Positions 44,108 to 52,175 of a stretch of 64,000 nt of DNA are shown here, piece after piece. Every line of letters begins with the position of its first letter. The first letter of the stretch is position 1. The stretch spans positions 1,524,267-1,588,266 of the forward strand of contig NZ_LMKN01000001.1 of assembly GCF_001421535.1 (NCBI RefSeq). The letters are read 5' to 3'. Source of the stretch: Sphingomonas sp. Leaf20. GTDB taxonomy: Bacteria; Pseudomonadota; Alphaproteobacteria; Sphingomonadales; Sphingomonadaceae. Both the position numbers and the translations under genes were made by a program. Under the pieces are notes generated by a model that did not search any database, had not been told where the DNA came from, and saw only the letters and a program-made list of their open reading frames with translations.

Positions 44108-44694
44108 GCCTGGTTCTCGCGTCGCAAAGCGCGTCACGCCGCGCGATGCTGTCCGCGGCGGGCGTCGCGTTCGACGCGACCTTTGCCGGCGTCGACGAGG
44201 ACGCCGCCAAGGTCGCACTCCGCCATCTGGCGCCGCGCGATCTTGTCGATGCGCTGGCGGAGCTGAAGGCGGTCAAGGTCTCGGCCCGGATGCCCGGTCA
44301 CCTCGTCCTCGGCAGCGATTCGATGGTCGTGCTCGACGATGGGACGATCCTCGACAAGCCCGTCGACCGCACGGATGCGGCGGCGCATCTGCGCGCGATG
44401 TCGGGCAAACGCCACGATCTCTGGAGCGCTGCGGTGATCGCCGAGAACGCGCAACCGATCTGGCGCCATGTCGACCGCGCGAAGATGCACGTGCGGCCGC
44501 TGTCCGACGCGTTCATCGAGACGTATCTGGACGCGGAATGGCCGGCGATCGCTGGGTGTGTCGGGTGTTACCGGATCGAAGGGCCCGGGGCGCAGTTGTT
44601 CACGAGGATCGAGGGGAGCCAGTTCACGGTGCTGGGCATGCCGCTGCTCAATGTCCTCGACTTTCTCCGTGTGCGTGGCGAACTGCCGGCGTAG
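44104..44694 (+). CDS. maf: Maf-like nucleotide pyrophosphatase
   Basis: A 196-residue Maf/YceF protein hydrolysing non-canonical nucleoside triphosphates (dTTP/UTP or m7GTP type). LVLASQSASRRAMLSAAG is the substrate-binding N-terminus and LGSDSMVVLDDGTILDKP follows; the conserved C-terminal AGCVGCYRIEGPGAQLF closes the active site. It is coupled to ppsR by ATGA. The gap to aroE is filled with repeats. Confidence 0.93.
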   Translation: MSLVLASQSASRRAMLSAAGVAFDATFAGVDEDAAKVALRHLAPRDLVDALAELKAVKVSARMPGHLVLGSDSMVVLDDGTILDKPVDRTDAAAHLRAMSGKRHDLWSAAVIAENAQPIWRHVDRAKMHVRPLSDAFIETYLDAEWPAIAGCVGCYRIEGPGAQLFTRIEGSQFTVLGMPLLNVLDFLRVRGELPA

Positions 44695-44718
44695 CCTTTC
44701 CCCTTTCTCGCCGCGCCG

Positions 44719-44752
44719 CACCCACACTTACACCCACACCCACACCCACACC
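44719..44752. repeat. Hexameric tandem repeat ACACCC
   Basis: About five ACACCC units, one of them altered to ACTTAC, 25 bases after the maf stop. Non-coding simple repeat, likely length-variable. Confidence 0.75.
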
Positions 44753-44769
44753 TCCCGCCACGCCCACCC

Positions 44770-44851
44770 GTCACCCCAGCGAAAGCTGGGGTATTTCACG
44801 GGGCAGGCGACGTCCGCCAAACTGGGAGATCCCAGCTTCCGCTGGGATGAC
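44770..44851. repeat. Sphingomonad REP-like inverted repeat, copy 4
   Basis: GTCACCCCAGC at the left and GCTGGGATGAC at the right, with a second inner hairpin (GGGATCCCAGC-like). A diverged member of the family that also occurs at 12956, 38761 and 41363. Confidence 0.8.
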
Positions 44852-44961
44852 GATTTCAAGGGGTGACGGCTTCGAGGGATGGCGATTTGGAGGGAGGACG
44901 GCGTGGAGGGAGGACGGTCACAGGGGCAGCCCGTGGCAATTTCAACGCGGTAGACTAAATC

Positions 44962-45016
44962 GTCTCCACCCGCGAAGGCGGGTGCCGAGACTGGATCCCC
45001 GCCGTCGCGGGGACAC
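44962..45016. repeat. REP-like element, degenerate copy 5
   Basis: Begins CGTCTCCACCCGCGAAGGCG and ends GCGGGGACAC, in the maf-aroE gap, 12 bases before the aroE start. It resembles copy 2 with altered ends. The gap 44695-45028 thus holds only repeats. Confidence 0.6.
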
Positions 45017-45028
45017 ACGGAGCGCAGA

Positions 45029-45841
45029 ATGACCCGACCCTATGCCGAAGTGATCGGCGATCCGATCGCACAGTCGAAATCGCCGCTGATCCACGGCTTC
45101 TGGCTCGACGCGCTCGGGATCGACGCGGAATACCGCCACAAGCATGTCACCGCTGAGGCGCTCCCTGCCTATTTCGCCGAGCGCAAGGCAGACCCCGCCT
45201 GGCGCGGGTGCAACGTCACGATGCCGCACAAGCTTGCCGCGCTCGATCACGTCGCCGATCCTGGCAATGTCCGCGGCACGATCGGCGCGATCAACACCGT
45301 GTTCCGTAATTCGGCGGGCGATTGCATCGGCACCAACACCGATGCCGCGGGCTTCTGGGCGCCGATCGACGACCTCGATATCGCGGGTCAGCCCGCGACG
45401 GTGATCGGCGCGGGCGGTGCGGCGCGTGCGGTCCTGTTTGCGCTGTCCCGCATGGGAGTCGGGCCGGTGATTATCCTCAATCGCAGTCCGCTCAAGGGCG
45501 CTGCCTTGCTCTCGAGTTTCGGGCTCAAGGGTCAGGCCTTGCCGATCCCCGCGGCCGCACCGCCATCGCGGCTTCTCGTCAACGCGAGCGTTCTCGGCAT
45601 GGCCGGGCACCCCTCGCTCGACATCGACCTCGGTGCGCTGGACCCGGACTCGCTCGTCTACGACATCGTCTATTCGCCGCTCGAGACCACGCTGCTCAAG
45701 ACGGCGCGCGCGCGCGATCTCGAGACCGTCGACGGGCTCGAGATGCTGATCGGTCAGGCGGCGGTCGCGTTCGAAATATTGTTCCACGTGGAACCTCCGC
45801 GTGACCGCGACGACGAACTTCGCGCTCGTCTCACCCAATGA
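45029..45841 (+). CDS. aroE: Shikimate dehydrogenase
   Basis: A 270-residue NADPH enzyme of the shikimate pathway. YAEVIGDPIAQSKSPLIH binds shikimate; the catalytic lysine is Lys68 in CNVTMPHK and the partner aspartate is in TNTDAAGFW; GAGGAARAV is the NADP loop. The 3' end includes a parS site encoding LFHVEPP. It overlaps coaE by ATGA. The repeats upstream leave little room for a strong promoter. Confidence 0.95.
   Translation: MTRPYAEVIGDPIAQSKSPLIHGFWLDALGIDAEYRHKHVTAEALPAYFAERKADPAWRGCNVTMPHKLAALDHVADPGNVRGTIGAINTVFRNSAGDCIGTNTDAAGFWAPIDDLDIAGQPATVIGAGGAARAVLFALSRMGVGPVIILNRSPLKGAALLSSFGLKGQALPIPAAAPPSRLLVNASVLGMAGHPSLDIDLGALDPDSLVYDIVYSPLETTLLKTARARDLETVDGLEMLIGQAAVAFEILFHVEPPRDRDDELRARLTQ
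45780..45795. promoter_or_regulatory. parS site 3, at the 3' end of aroE
   Basis: TGTTCCACGTGGAACC, matching the other two parS sites except for the last base. It lies on the right side of oriC, so the origin is bracketed by parS sites. The codons read FHVE, as in rsmG. Confidence 0.85.
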
Positions 45842-46416
45842 TCATCGGACTGACCGGATCGATCGGCATGGGCAAATCGACCGTCGCGTCGATGTTTGCG
45901 GCCGAGGGCGTACCGGTGTTTGATGCCGATGCGACGGTGCACAGGCTCCAGGCGGCTGGCGGCCGGCTGGTCCCGGCGATCGCGGCCGCCTTTCCCGACG
46001 CGGTCGTCGATGGCGCGATCGACCGGGCAAAACTCGGCTCCGCGGTGTTCGGCGACGACGCGGCGATCAAGCGGCTCGAGTCGATCGTCCACCCCGCGGT
46101 CGCGGAGGAACGCGCGGCGTTCCTCACGCATAACACCGACGGGCTTGTCGTCTTCGACGTGCCGTTGCTGTTCGAGACGGGTGGCGATCGTCGCGTCGAT
46201 TGCATCGTCGTCGTCACGGCCGCACCCGAAGTCCAGCGCGCGCGCGTTCTCGCGCGACCGGGCATGACGCCGGCGAAGTTCGCGACCATCCTCGGACGAC
46301 AGACGCCCGATGCCGAAAAGCGCGCGCGTGCCGATCACGTCATCTTCACCGATACCGATCTTTCCGAAACGCGCGCGCAGGTCCGTGCGGTCATCGCTTG
46401 CGCACGCGCCGCGTAA
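45838..46416 (+). CDS. coaE: Dephospho-CoA kinase
   Basis: Last enzyme of coenzyme A synthesis. The 192-residue protein has the P-loop LTGSIGMGKSTVA, GVPVFDADATVHRL with the catalytic aspartate, FDVPLLFETG and RARVLARPGM. It is between aroE (ATGA overlap) and dnaQ. Confidence 0.95.
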   Translation: MIIGLTGSIGMGKSTVASMFAAEGVPVFDADATVHRLQAAGGRLVPAIAAAFPDAVVDGAIDRAKLGSAVFGDDAAIKRLESIVHPAVAEERAAFLTHNTDGLVVFDVPLLFETGGDRRVDCIVVVTAAPEVQRARVLARPGMTPAKFATILGRQTPDAEKRARADHVIFTDTDLSETRAQVRAVIACARAA

Positions 46417-46432
46417 GGTCGATACCATCGTG

Positions 46433-47125
46433 ATGCGCGAGATCGTCTTCGACACCGAAACCACCGGCCTCAGTTTTGCAGGCGGCGACCGGATGGTCGA
46501 AATCGGCTGCGTCGAGATGGTCAACCGCGTCGAGACCGGGCGGACCTTCCACGCCTATTATCATCCGGAACGCGACATGCCGGTCGAGGCGTTCAACGTC
46601 CACGGGCTGAGCCAGGCATTCCTTTCGGACAAGCCGCGCTTTGGTGACGCGGTCGAGGCGCTGCTCGACTTCGTTGGCGACGCACCGATGATCGCGCACA
46701 ACGCCGCGTTCGATTTCTCGTTTCTGAACGGCGAGCTGACCAAATGCGGTCGGCAGATCATCCATCTCAAGCGGATGGTCGATACACTCCAGATCGCGCG
46801 TAGCCGCCACCCCGGCGCCAAGCATTCGCTCGATGCGCTGTGCTCACGCTTCGGGATCGACCGCAGCCACCGCGTGCTGCACGGCGCGCTGCTCGATGCG
46901 CAGTTGCTGGCGCAGGTCTATGTCGAGCTGATGGGGGGGCGCCAGATCGGCCTCGGCCTTATCAGCGATGCCGTATCGTCCGCCTCGACTCCGATCGTCG
47001 CACAGACGCCTCGTGTCGTTCGTCCGCCGCGTGTTTTCGTGGCGAGCGACGGAGACCTTGCGGCGCATGCGGCGTTTATGAAGGGGATCAAGGATCCGAT
47101 TTGGGGGGCCGTGGCGTCCGGATGA
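46433..47125 (+). CDS. dnaQ: DNA polymerase III epsilon subunit
   Basis: The 3'-5' proofreading exonuclease of the replisome. The 230-residue protein has Exo I FDTETTG, the Exo II region AHNAAFDFSFLN, and Exo III with the His of DEDDh nucleases in HGALLDAQLL. The C-terminal tail (GVRPPRVF-like, then AAHAAFMKGIKDPIW) should bind the alpha subunit. ATG 46433 is chosen over a GTG at 46430. coaE-dnaQ order is conserved around alphaproteobacterial origins. Confidence 0.95.
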   Translation: MREIVFDTETTGLSFAGGDRMVEIGCVEMVNRVETGRTFHAYYHPERDMPVEAFNVHGLSQAFLSDKPRFGDAVEALLDFVGDAPMIAHNAAFDFSFLNGELTKCGRQIIHLKRMVDTLQIARSRHPGAKHSLDALCSRFGIDRSHRVLHGALLDAQLLAQVYVELMGGRQIGLGLISDAVSSASTPIVAQTPRVVRPPRVFVASDGDLAAHAAFMKGIKDPIWGAVASG

Positions 47126-47174
47126 CGTCGACCGAGCGGAGCCAACAGGACCGTTCGACTGCATGGAGAAGACA

Positions 47175-47777
47175 ATGGATATCCGGATTTCTGGTCATCA
47201 GGTCGCCACGGGCGAAGCACTCAACACCCATGTGCAAGACCGACTCCAGGGTATCGCCGACAAGTATTTCTCGCGCGCCATTTCTGCCGAAGTCACCTTT
47301 GGCAAGGGGCCGCACGATGCCGGCTTCAAATGCGATATCGTCGCGCATGTCATGAAGGGGCTAGTCCTGAAGGGCCATGCCGAGGCCTATGACGCGCACC
47401 CCGCATTCGACGGCGCCGCTGCCAAGATCGAGACCCAGTTGCGCCGCTACATGCGACGACTGAAGGATCGCCATGCCGGCGAGGCGGTCGCGATCGCGGA
47501 GAGTACCGGATACGACAATGCCGGCTACACGCTGTTCCAGGAAAACATCCAGGAAGAGGACGTCGCCGACGCGCCGCTGATCATCGCCGAAACACGCGTC
47601 GATATTCCCGAAGCCAGCGTGTCCGATGCGGTGATGATGCTCGATCTGCGCAACACCGCGGCACTCCTGTTCACGAACGCGGGAACGGGCGCACACAACA
47701 TGGTCTATCGCCGCGGTGACGGCACGATCGGTTGGGTCGAGCCCCAGCGTGCGGCCTCCAGCACGCCTCCACAGTAA
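47175..47777 (+). CDS. hpf: Ribosome hibernation-promoting factor, long form
   Basis: A 200-residue HPF protein that dimerises and silences 70S ribosomes in stationary phase. MDIRISGHQVATGEALNTHV begins the S30AE domain; the C-terminal dimerisation domain is VDIPEASVSDAVMMLDLRNTAALLFTNAGTGAHN-like, here with the family's VVYRR variant NMVYRRGDG. ATG 47175 follows GGAGA; an in-frame ATG at 47163 is possible. It lies directly upstream of ptsN, as in many proteobacteria. Confidence 0.94.
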   Translation: MDIRISGHQVATGEALNTHVQDRLQGIADKYFSRAISAEVTFGKGPHDAGFKCDIVAHVMKGLVLKGHAEAYDAHPAFDGAAAKIETQLRRYMRRLKDRHAGEAVAIAESTGYDNAGYTLFQENIQEEDVADAPLIIAETRVDIPEASVSDAVMMLDLRNTAALLFTNAGTGAHNMVYRRGDGTIGWVEPQRAASSTPPQ

Positions 47778-47790
47778 GGCGCGCTCTTTA

Positions 47791-47829
47791 CGCCCCCGCA
47801 CGACCCGCTAAGGCGGGAGTGCGGGGGCG
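47791..47829. repeat. Long hairpin between hpf and ptsN
   Basis: CGCCCCCGCAC pairs with GTGCGGGGGCG, with an inner CCCGC/GCGGG stem: nearly the whole gap folds into one rod. No T-run follows; it ends 16 bases before the ptsN start and may attenuate or process the hpf-ptsN mRNA. Confidence 0.6.
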
Positions 47830-47845
47830 CTCAGAGACAAACAGC

Positions 47846-48328
47846 ATGAATGATTTCAGCGATATGCTGCGTCCTGACGCAGTCCTGACCAATATGGTCG
47901 CAGCCAATAAAAAGGCGGTCTTCCAGCAACTTTCGACAATTGCCGCGGATAATCTGGCGGATGCTACAGGCCGAATCGACGCGAAGTCGATCGCCGACCT
48001 GCTGACCGCACGTGAAAAGCTTGGCTCGACGGGATTCGGCGGCGGTGTTGCCATCCCGCATGCGAAACTGCCGGGTCTTTCGCAGGTCACGGGCGTCTTT
48101 GCGCGGCTTGCCCAGCCGATCGACTTTCAGGCGGTCGACGATCTTCCGGTCGACCTCGTCTTCATGCTGCTGTCGCCGACCGATGCGGGCGCGGTGCACC
48201 TGAAGGCGCTCGCGCGCGTCTCGCGGCGCCTGCGCGACAAGACGTTTCTCGAAAAGCTGCGCGGCGGCGGCTCCCCCGACGCGTTGTACGCGCTGTTCTC
48301 CGCGGACGAGGTTCGCGATGCAGCGTGA
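47846..48328 (+). CDS. ptsN: PTS IIA-like nitrogen regulatory protein PtsN
   Basis: The EIIA(Ntr) phosphoacceptor of the regulatory PTS. The 160-residue protein has STGFGGGVAIPHAKLPGL, in which His72 is the phosphorylation site, and the FMLLSPTDAGAVHLKALARVSRRLRD segment. The gene follows hpf and overlaps the thioesterase gene by 11 bases. Confidence 0.94.
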   Translation: MNDFSDMLRPDAVLTNMVAANKKAVFQQLSTIAADNLADATGRIDAKSIADLLTAREKLGSTGFGGGVAIPHAKLPGLSQVTGVFARLAQPIDFQAVDDLPVDLVFMLLSPTDAGAVHLKALARVSRRLRDKTFLEKLRGGGSPDALYALFSADEVRDAA

Positions 48329-48806
48329 TGGCGTCGATCCGGACGCCGCGGGCGAAGACGCGCATTTCCGCGCGCTCGAGTCGCTCTATGCACGCGCGCC
48401 GATCAACCGGTTCTTCGACTCGACGCTCGAAATCCCCGAACGCGGATTTGCGCGTATTCATTTCACGATCGACGAACGCCATTATCATGCCGGTGGCGCG
48501 GCGCATGGCACGAGCTATTTCAAGATGCTCGACGATGCCGCCTTCTACGCCGCCAACAGCCTCGTCACCGACCGGTTTCTGCTTACCACCGCGTTCAACC
48601 TGTTGCTGACCCGCCCGCTGAAGGTCGGCCCGGTCGTGGCCGAAGGCCGCTGGATCAGCGGAAAGCGCCGCGTGTTCGTCGCGGATGCGCGGCTGATCGA
48701 CGCCGAGGGTGAGGAGGCCGCGCGCGGTACGGGCACCTTTATGCGCTCGCGGATTCCGCTTGCCGGACTGCCCGGATATCGTAGCTCCGACCGACCCGGC
48801 GGGTGA
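48318..48806 (+). CDS. PaaI-family thioesterase
   Basis: A 162-residue hotdog-fold thioesterase: ARIHFTIDERHYHAGGAAHG holds the family's HAGG/G-rich catalytic loop with FKMLDDAAFYAA as the hotdog helix, and VVAEGRWISGKRRVFVADARL the long strand. It probably hydrolyses an acyl-CoA, but the substrate is unknown. It starts within the end of ptsN and overlaps the DUF1491 gene as GTGA. Confidence 0.85.
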   Translation: MQRDGVDPDAAGEDAHFRALESLYARAPINRFFDSTLEIPERGFARIHFTIDERHYHAGGAAHGTSYFKMLDDAAFYAANSLVTDRFLLTTAFNLLLTRPLKVGPVVAEGRWISGKRRVFVADARLIDAEGEEAARGTGTFMRSRIPLAGLPGYRSSDRPGG

Positions 48807-49129
48807 CCGGTCGCCTCCCCAGTGGTCTCCTCGTCAGCGCGCTGCTGCGCCGCGTCAACGATGCGGGCGGCTTTGGTATCGTGCTCGCCAAGGGGGATCC
48901 GCAGGGTGGCGCGATCCTCGTCATTGCGCTTGATCCGGGGGCACCGCCACGCGTGCTCGAACGCGGGATCGGACCCGGCGGGCGCGTCGCGCTGATCGAC
49001 TCGACTCCGACCGACGACATCGACGGCTACTGGCGGCGCCGACGCGCGCGCGATCCGGATTTGTGGGTGATCGAGGTGGACATCGCAGCGGCAGAACGGT
49101 TCGCCGCTGAAACGATCGTCGCCGATTGA
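48803..49129 (+). CDS. DUF1491-family protein
   Basis: A 108-residue protein with the DUF1491 pattern: LPSGLLVSALLRRVNDAGGFGIVLAKGDPQGGAI and DLWVIEVDIAAAERF. It has no known function; a cytoplasmic protein common in alphaproteobacteria. Start is GTG overlapping the thioesterase stop. Confidence 0.85.
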   Translation: MTGRLPSGLLVSALLRRVNDAGGFGIVLAKGDPQGGAILVIALDPGAPPRVLERGIGPGGRVALIDSTPTDDIDGYWRRRRARDPDLWVIEVDIAAAERFAAETIVAD

Positions 49130-49281
49130 CTCCAATGCCCCCCCGATAGAGGGGGATTACATCATTGATTGGCGTTGTGTCGGTGCGGGTGCGATCCGGG
49201 TCGATTACGCAGTCGGGGGGATGCACGGACGATCGTCTTTGACGAGCGAACCGCGATTCAACCGCACCTGAATAAGTTTGA

Positions 49282-49914
49282 ATGACGATAATGCAGCGGG
49301 CCGCGACCATCGCAGCCATGTCTCTCTCGCTTGCCGGACTCCTCGGCAACAGCGCACCAGGCAAGGCCAGCGGTATCGACCGCTCGACGGCCAGCCTTAC
49401 CGCACTTGCCAATCTAAACGCCCTGTCTCCGCAGAATGTTCCGTTGGTCGCTCCTGCCGCAGTTCCTGCCGCCGTCGAGCCCACCACCACTGCCGAAGAC
49501 GAAGAATTCGACACCCTCGCAGAAGCCGTCGCCGCGCAGGACAATGCCGCCGCCGACGAAGCGCTCGAGTGCCTTGCCGGCGCAATCTACTTCGAATCCA
49601 AGGGTGAGCCGCTGACTGGCCAGCTCGCTGTCGCCGAAGTCATCATCAACCGCGCCAAGTCGGGCCGTTTCCCGACGGACGTTTGCGCCGTCGTCAAGCA
49701 GCGTGGCCAATTCAGCTTCGTGCGCGGTGGCCAGATCCCGACCATCAACATCGGCAAGGCCTATCGCACCGCGATCGCCGTCGCCAAGGTCGCGCTCGCT
49801 GACGCGTGGAACAGCCCCGCGCAGAAGGCGCTGTACTTCAACACCGCCGACCGCCGCCCTGCTGGCCGCGTCATCAAGGTTGCCTCGATCGGCAACCACG
49901 TCTTCTACCGCTGA
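49282..49914 (+). CDS. SleB-type cell-wall hydrolase
   Basis: A 210-residue protein with an N-terminal hydrophobic segment (MSLSLAGLLGNSAPG), an Ala/Pro/Thr/Glu-rich linker and a C-terminal Hydrolase_2 (SleB) domain: LAGAIYFESKGEP with the catalytic Glu, GQLAVAEVIINRAKSGRFP, VCAVVKQRGQFSFV, and the terminal GNHVFYR. SleB-type enzymes are lytic transglycosylases on peptidoglycan. Standalone gene; its upstream region (49130-49281) has a C7/G5 palindrome near 49145. Confidence 0.87.
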   Translation: MTIMQRAATIAAMSLSLAGLLGNSAPGKASGIDRSTASLTALANLNALSPQNVPLVAPAAVPAAVEPTTTAEDEEFDTLAEAVAAQDNAAADEALECLAGAIYFESKGEPLTGQLAVAEVIINRAKSGRFPTDVCAVVKQRGQFSFVRGGQIPTINIGKAYRTAIAVAKVALADAWNSPAQKALYFNTADRRPAGRVIKVASIGNHVFYR

Positions 49915-50017
49915 GTCGGATCGTCCCGACCGCCGTCGGGAAAGGTTGAACACGCGGCGTCCCGCTTCGATTTCGAGACCCATGATCCGCGGATGAGCAG
50001 GCGAATGCGCTTGCCTC

Positions 50018-50032
50018 GTTCGCGGATTGTTC
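50018..50032 (+). promoter_or_regulatory. LexA (SOS) operator upstream of mmcB
   Basis: GTTCGCGGATTGTTC, an exact GTTC-N7-GTTC, the second SOS box in the window. It ends 12 bases before the mmcB ATG at 50045 and covers an upstream in-frame ATG (50027), which argues for the downstream start. Confidence 0.82.
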
Positions 50033-50044
50033 TATTTTCGGGCG

Positions 50045-50551
50045 ATGCTCGACACCCCCCCGGCCTCCTGTATCGACGAACCCGGATCCCCGTTATGCGC
50101 AGCCGATGTGGCGCGCGGCGTGGTCCGGATGTTGCTGCGTCATGACCTGACCGCGATGGCGGAAGTGCCGCTCGACGGCGGGCGCCGCGCCGATCTGATG
50201 GCCATCGACGCACGCGGCCATATCGTCATCGTCGAGATCAAGGTCTCGCGCGCCGATCTGCTCGGGGACGGAAAATGGCCCGACTATCTGGGGCATTGCG
50301 ATCGCTATTTCTGGGCGGTGCCCGCGGGGTTCGATGCCAGCCCGCTGCACGGCGCGGCGTTTCTCCCCGAACGCACCGGGATCATCGTCGCGGACCGGTA
50401 CGACGCGGCGATCGTTCGCGAGGCGCACACCACCCCCCTCCCCGCGCATGTCCGGAAGCGCGGGACGCTTGCCTTTGCACGCCGTGCGGCACGCCGCCTG
50501 ATCGCGCAGACCGACCCCGATGCCGACGGACTGGCGTTCGGCGCCGGCTGA
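50045..50551 (+). CDS. mmcB: MmcB, SOS-regulated DNA-repair putative endonuclease
   Basis: A 168-residue MmcB (mitomycin C resistance) protein. It has a restriction-endonuclease-like core: ADLMAIDARGHIVIVEIKVSRADLL with a D...ExK active-site pattern and WPDYLGHCDRYFWAVP. In Caulobacter the homologue is SOS-controlled and protects against mitomycin C; here the LexA operator upstream is visible. It stands alone between a cell-wall hydrolase and the CDF gene. Confidence 0.9.
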   Translation: MLDTPPASCIDEPGSPLCAADVARGVVRMLLRHDLTAMAEVPLDGGRRADLMAIDARGHIVIVEIKVSRADLLGDGKWPDYLGHCDRYFWAVPAGFDASPLHGAAFLPERTGIIVADRYDAAIVREAHTTPLPAHVRKRGTLAFARRAARRLIAQTDPDADGLAFGAG

Positions 50552-50617
50552 ACGCCGCTCTGTCGCGGGCGCCCGATCGCCGGTACCGCACGCGTCCTAG
50601 TATCTCACGCCACCGCA

Positions 50618-51631
50618 ATGCTACGCGCCGGCCGAATCACCGGAGCGCAGACGTTGGGCGGACATCATCACGGACATGATCACGGGCACGATCAGGGGCA
50701 GGGGCACGGCCATGCGCACGGCCACGGGCACGGAGGACATGGCCATAGCCATGCGCCGGAGTCGTTCGACCGCGCCTTCGCGATCGGCATCGGCCTCAAC
50801 ATCGCCTTCGTCGCGATCGAGGCGCTGGTCGGGCTGCGGATCGACTCGGTCGCGCTGCTCGCCGATGCGGGTCACAATCTCTCCGACGTGCTGGGCCTGG
50901 TCGTCGCATGGGGTGGGACGATGCTCGCGCGGACTGCGCCGACCAAACGCTTTACCTATGGGCTGAAGGGATCGACGATCCTCGCCGCGCTGACCAACGC
51001 GCTGCTGCTTCTGGTGGCGCTGGGGGCGATCGTTCTCGAGGCATCGCAGCGTTTTGCCAGTCCGGCGCCGACCGCCGGGCTGACGGTGTCGATGGTCGCG
51101 GGCGTCGGTATCGCGGTCAACGCCGTGACCGCCTGGATGTTCGCGCGGGGCCGCAAGGGCGACGTCAATATCCGTGGCGCGTATCTTCACATGGCGGCGG
51201 ATGCGCTCGTGTCGGCGGGCGTCGTGATCGCGGGTCTCGTCATCTGGCGGACGGGGCTGACCTGGATCGATCCCGCGGTCAGCATCGCCATCGCGATCCT
51301 GATCTTCTGGCAGACCTGGGGCCTGCTTCGCGAAACGATTGAGATGACGCTGTCGGCGGTGCCGCGCGGGATCGATTTCGATCATGTCGATCAGGCGCTG
51401 TGCGGTCTTCCGGGCGTTACCGCGATCCACGATCTTCATATCTGGCCGATGAGCACGACTGAGCCCGTCCTGACCGCGCATCTGGTCATGCCCAGGGGCC
51501 ATCCCGGCGACCGGTTCCTGACCGACGCGCGCGAACTGCTGCACGATCGGTTCGGGATCGGCCATGCCACGCTGCAGGTCGAGACGGGAGATGGGGACGA
51601 TTGCGCGATGGCGGATACCGCGACCGTCTGA
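50618..51631 (+). CDS. Cation diffusion facilitator (zinc-type exporter)
   Basis: A 337-residue CzcD/ZnT-like transporter. The first 45 residues are a His/Gly-rich metal-binding tail (more than 15 His); six membrane helices follow with the zinc-site HxxxD pairs in TM2 (DAGHNLSD) and TM5 (LHMAADALVS). The cytoplasmic domain ends near HATLQVETGD. By motif it exports Zn2+ (possibly Co2+/Cd2+). The ATG at 50618 is the open-frame start; a TTG at about 50653 would trim the tail. Confidence 0.87.
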   Translation: MLRAGRITGAQTLGGHHHGHDHGHDQGQGHGHAHGHGHGGHGHSHAPESFDRAFAIGIGLNIAFVAIEALVGLRIDSVALLADAGHNLSDVLGLVVAWGGTMLARTAPTKRFTYGLKGSTILAALTNALLLLVALGAIVLEASQRFASPAPTAGLTVSMVAGVGIAVNAVTAWMFARGRKGDVNIRGAYLHMAADALVSAGVVIAGLVIWRTGLTWIDPAVSIAIAILIFWQTWGLLRETIEMTLSAVPRGIDFDHVDQALCGLPGVTAIHDLHIWPMSTTEPVLTAHLVMPRGHPGDRFLTDARELLHDRFGIGHATLQVETGDGDDCAMADTATV

Positions 51632-51681
51632 ACCTTTGCGTCGCGCGGGGGTTACCTTGTCATAGATCAGGAGAAGACCCC

Positions 51682-52083
51682 GTGAAGAACCATCTGATTG
51701 CCGCACTGATGTCGGTCGCCGTCGTCGCACCCGTGATTACTCCCGTCGAGGCAACCGCCCAGCGGCGCGACGACCGCCGCGACAATCGGCGCGTGGACCG
51801 CAACTGGCATGGCGACGACCGCAACTGGGATCCCTCGCGCAGCTATCAGAACGGCAACTACCGTGAGCGCCGCCTCGGCCGCAACGACCGCATCTATCGC
51901 GGGCAGGACGGCCGCGCCTATTGCAAGCGCAACGACGGCACGACGGGCCTGGTGATCGGTGCGCTCGGCGGCGGCGCGCTCGCCAACCTCATCGGTGGCG
52001 GTACGCTGGGAACGCTGGCGGGCGCCGGCGGTGGCGCGCTGCTCGGTCGCTCGGTCGATCGCGGCAATGTGAAGTGCCGCTAA
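51682..52083 (+). CDS. Glycine-zipper domain exported protein
   Basis: A 133-residue secreted or outer-membrane-associated protein with a signal peptide (KNHLIAALMSVAVVAP, cleavage near VEATA), an Asp/Arg/Asn-rich repeat-like middle (DDRRDNRRVDRN) and a C-terminal glycine zipper (GLVIGALGGGALANLIGGG), which can insert into membranes. Such proteins are of unknown function. GTG at 51682 has AGGAGA 7 bases upstream. A strong terminator follows. Confidence 0.82.
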   Translation: MKNHLIAALMSVAVVAPVITPVEATAQRRDDRRDNRRVDRNWHGDDRNWDPSRSYQNGNYRERRLGRNDRIYRGQDGRAYCKRNDGTTGLVIGALGGGALANLIGGGTLGTLAGAGGGALLGRSVDRGNVKCR

Positions 52084-52107
52084 ACGTCTGATATCACTGC
52101 AAACAAG

Positions 52108-52137
52108 AACGGCGGCCGAGCAATCGGCCGCCGTTTT
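52108..52137. terminator. Bidirectional intrinsic terminator
   Basis: AACGGCGGCCGA, loop GCAA, TCGGCCGCCGTT, then TTC: a perfect 12-bp stem with A/T flanks, placed between the glycine-zipper gene and the convergent polyprenyl synthase gene. Confidence 0.9.
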
Positions 52138-52175
52138 CATGTCGGTGCATAAAGCGATGCCCGGGCGATGCCGGA

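Noticed and set aside
44719..45016. CRISPR-like repeat block between maf and aroE
   Set aside because: The units are a hexamer tract and palindromic REP elements, not evenly spaced direct repeats with unique spacers; no cas genes nearby.
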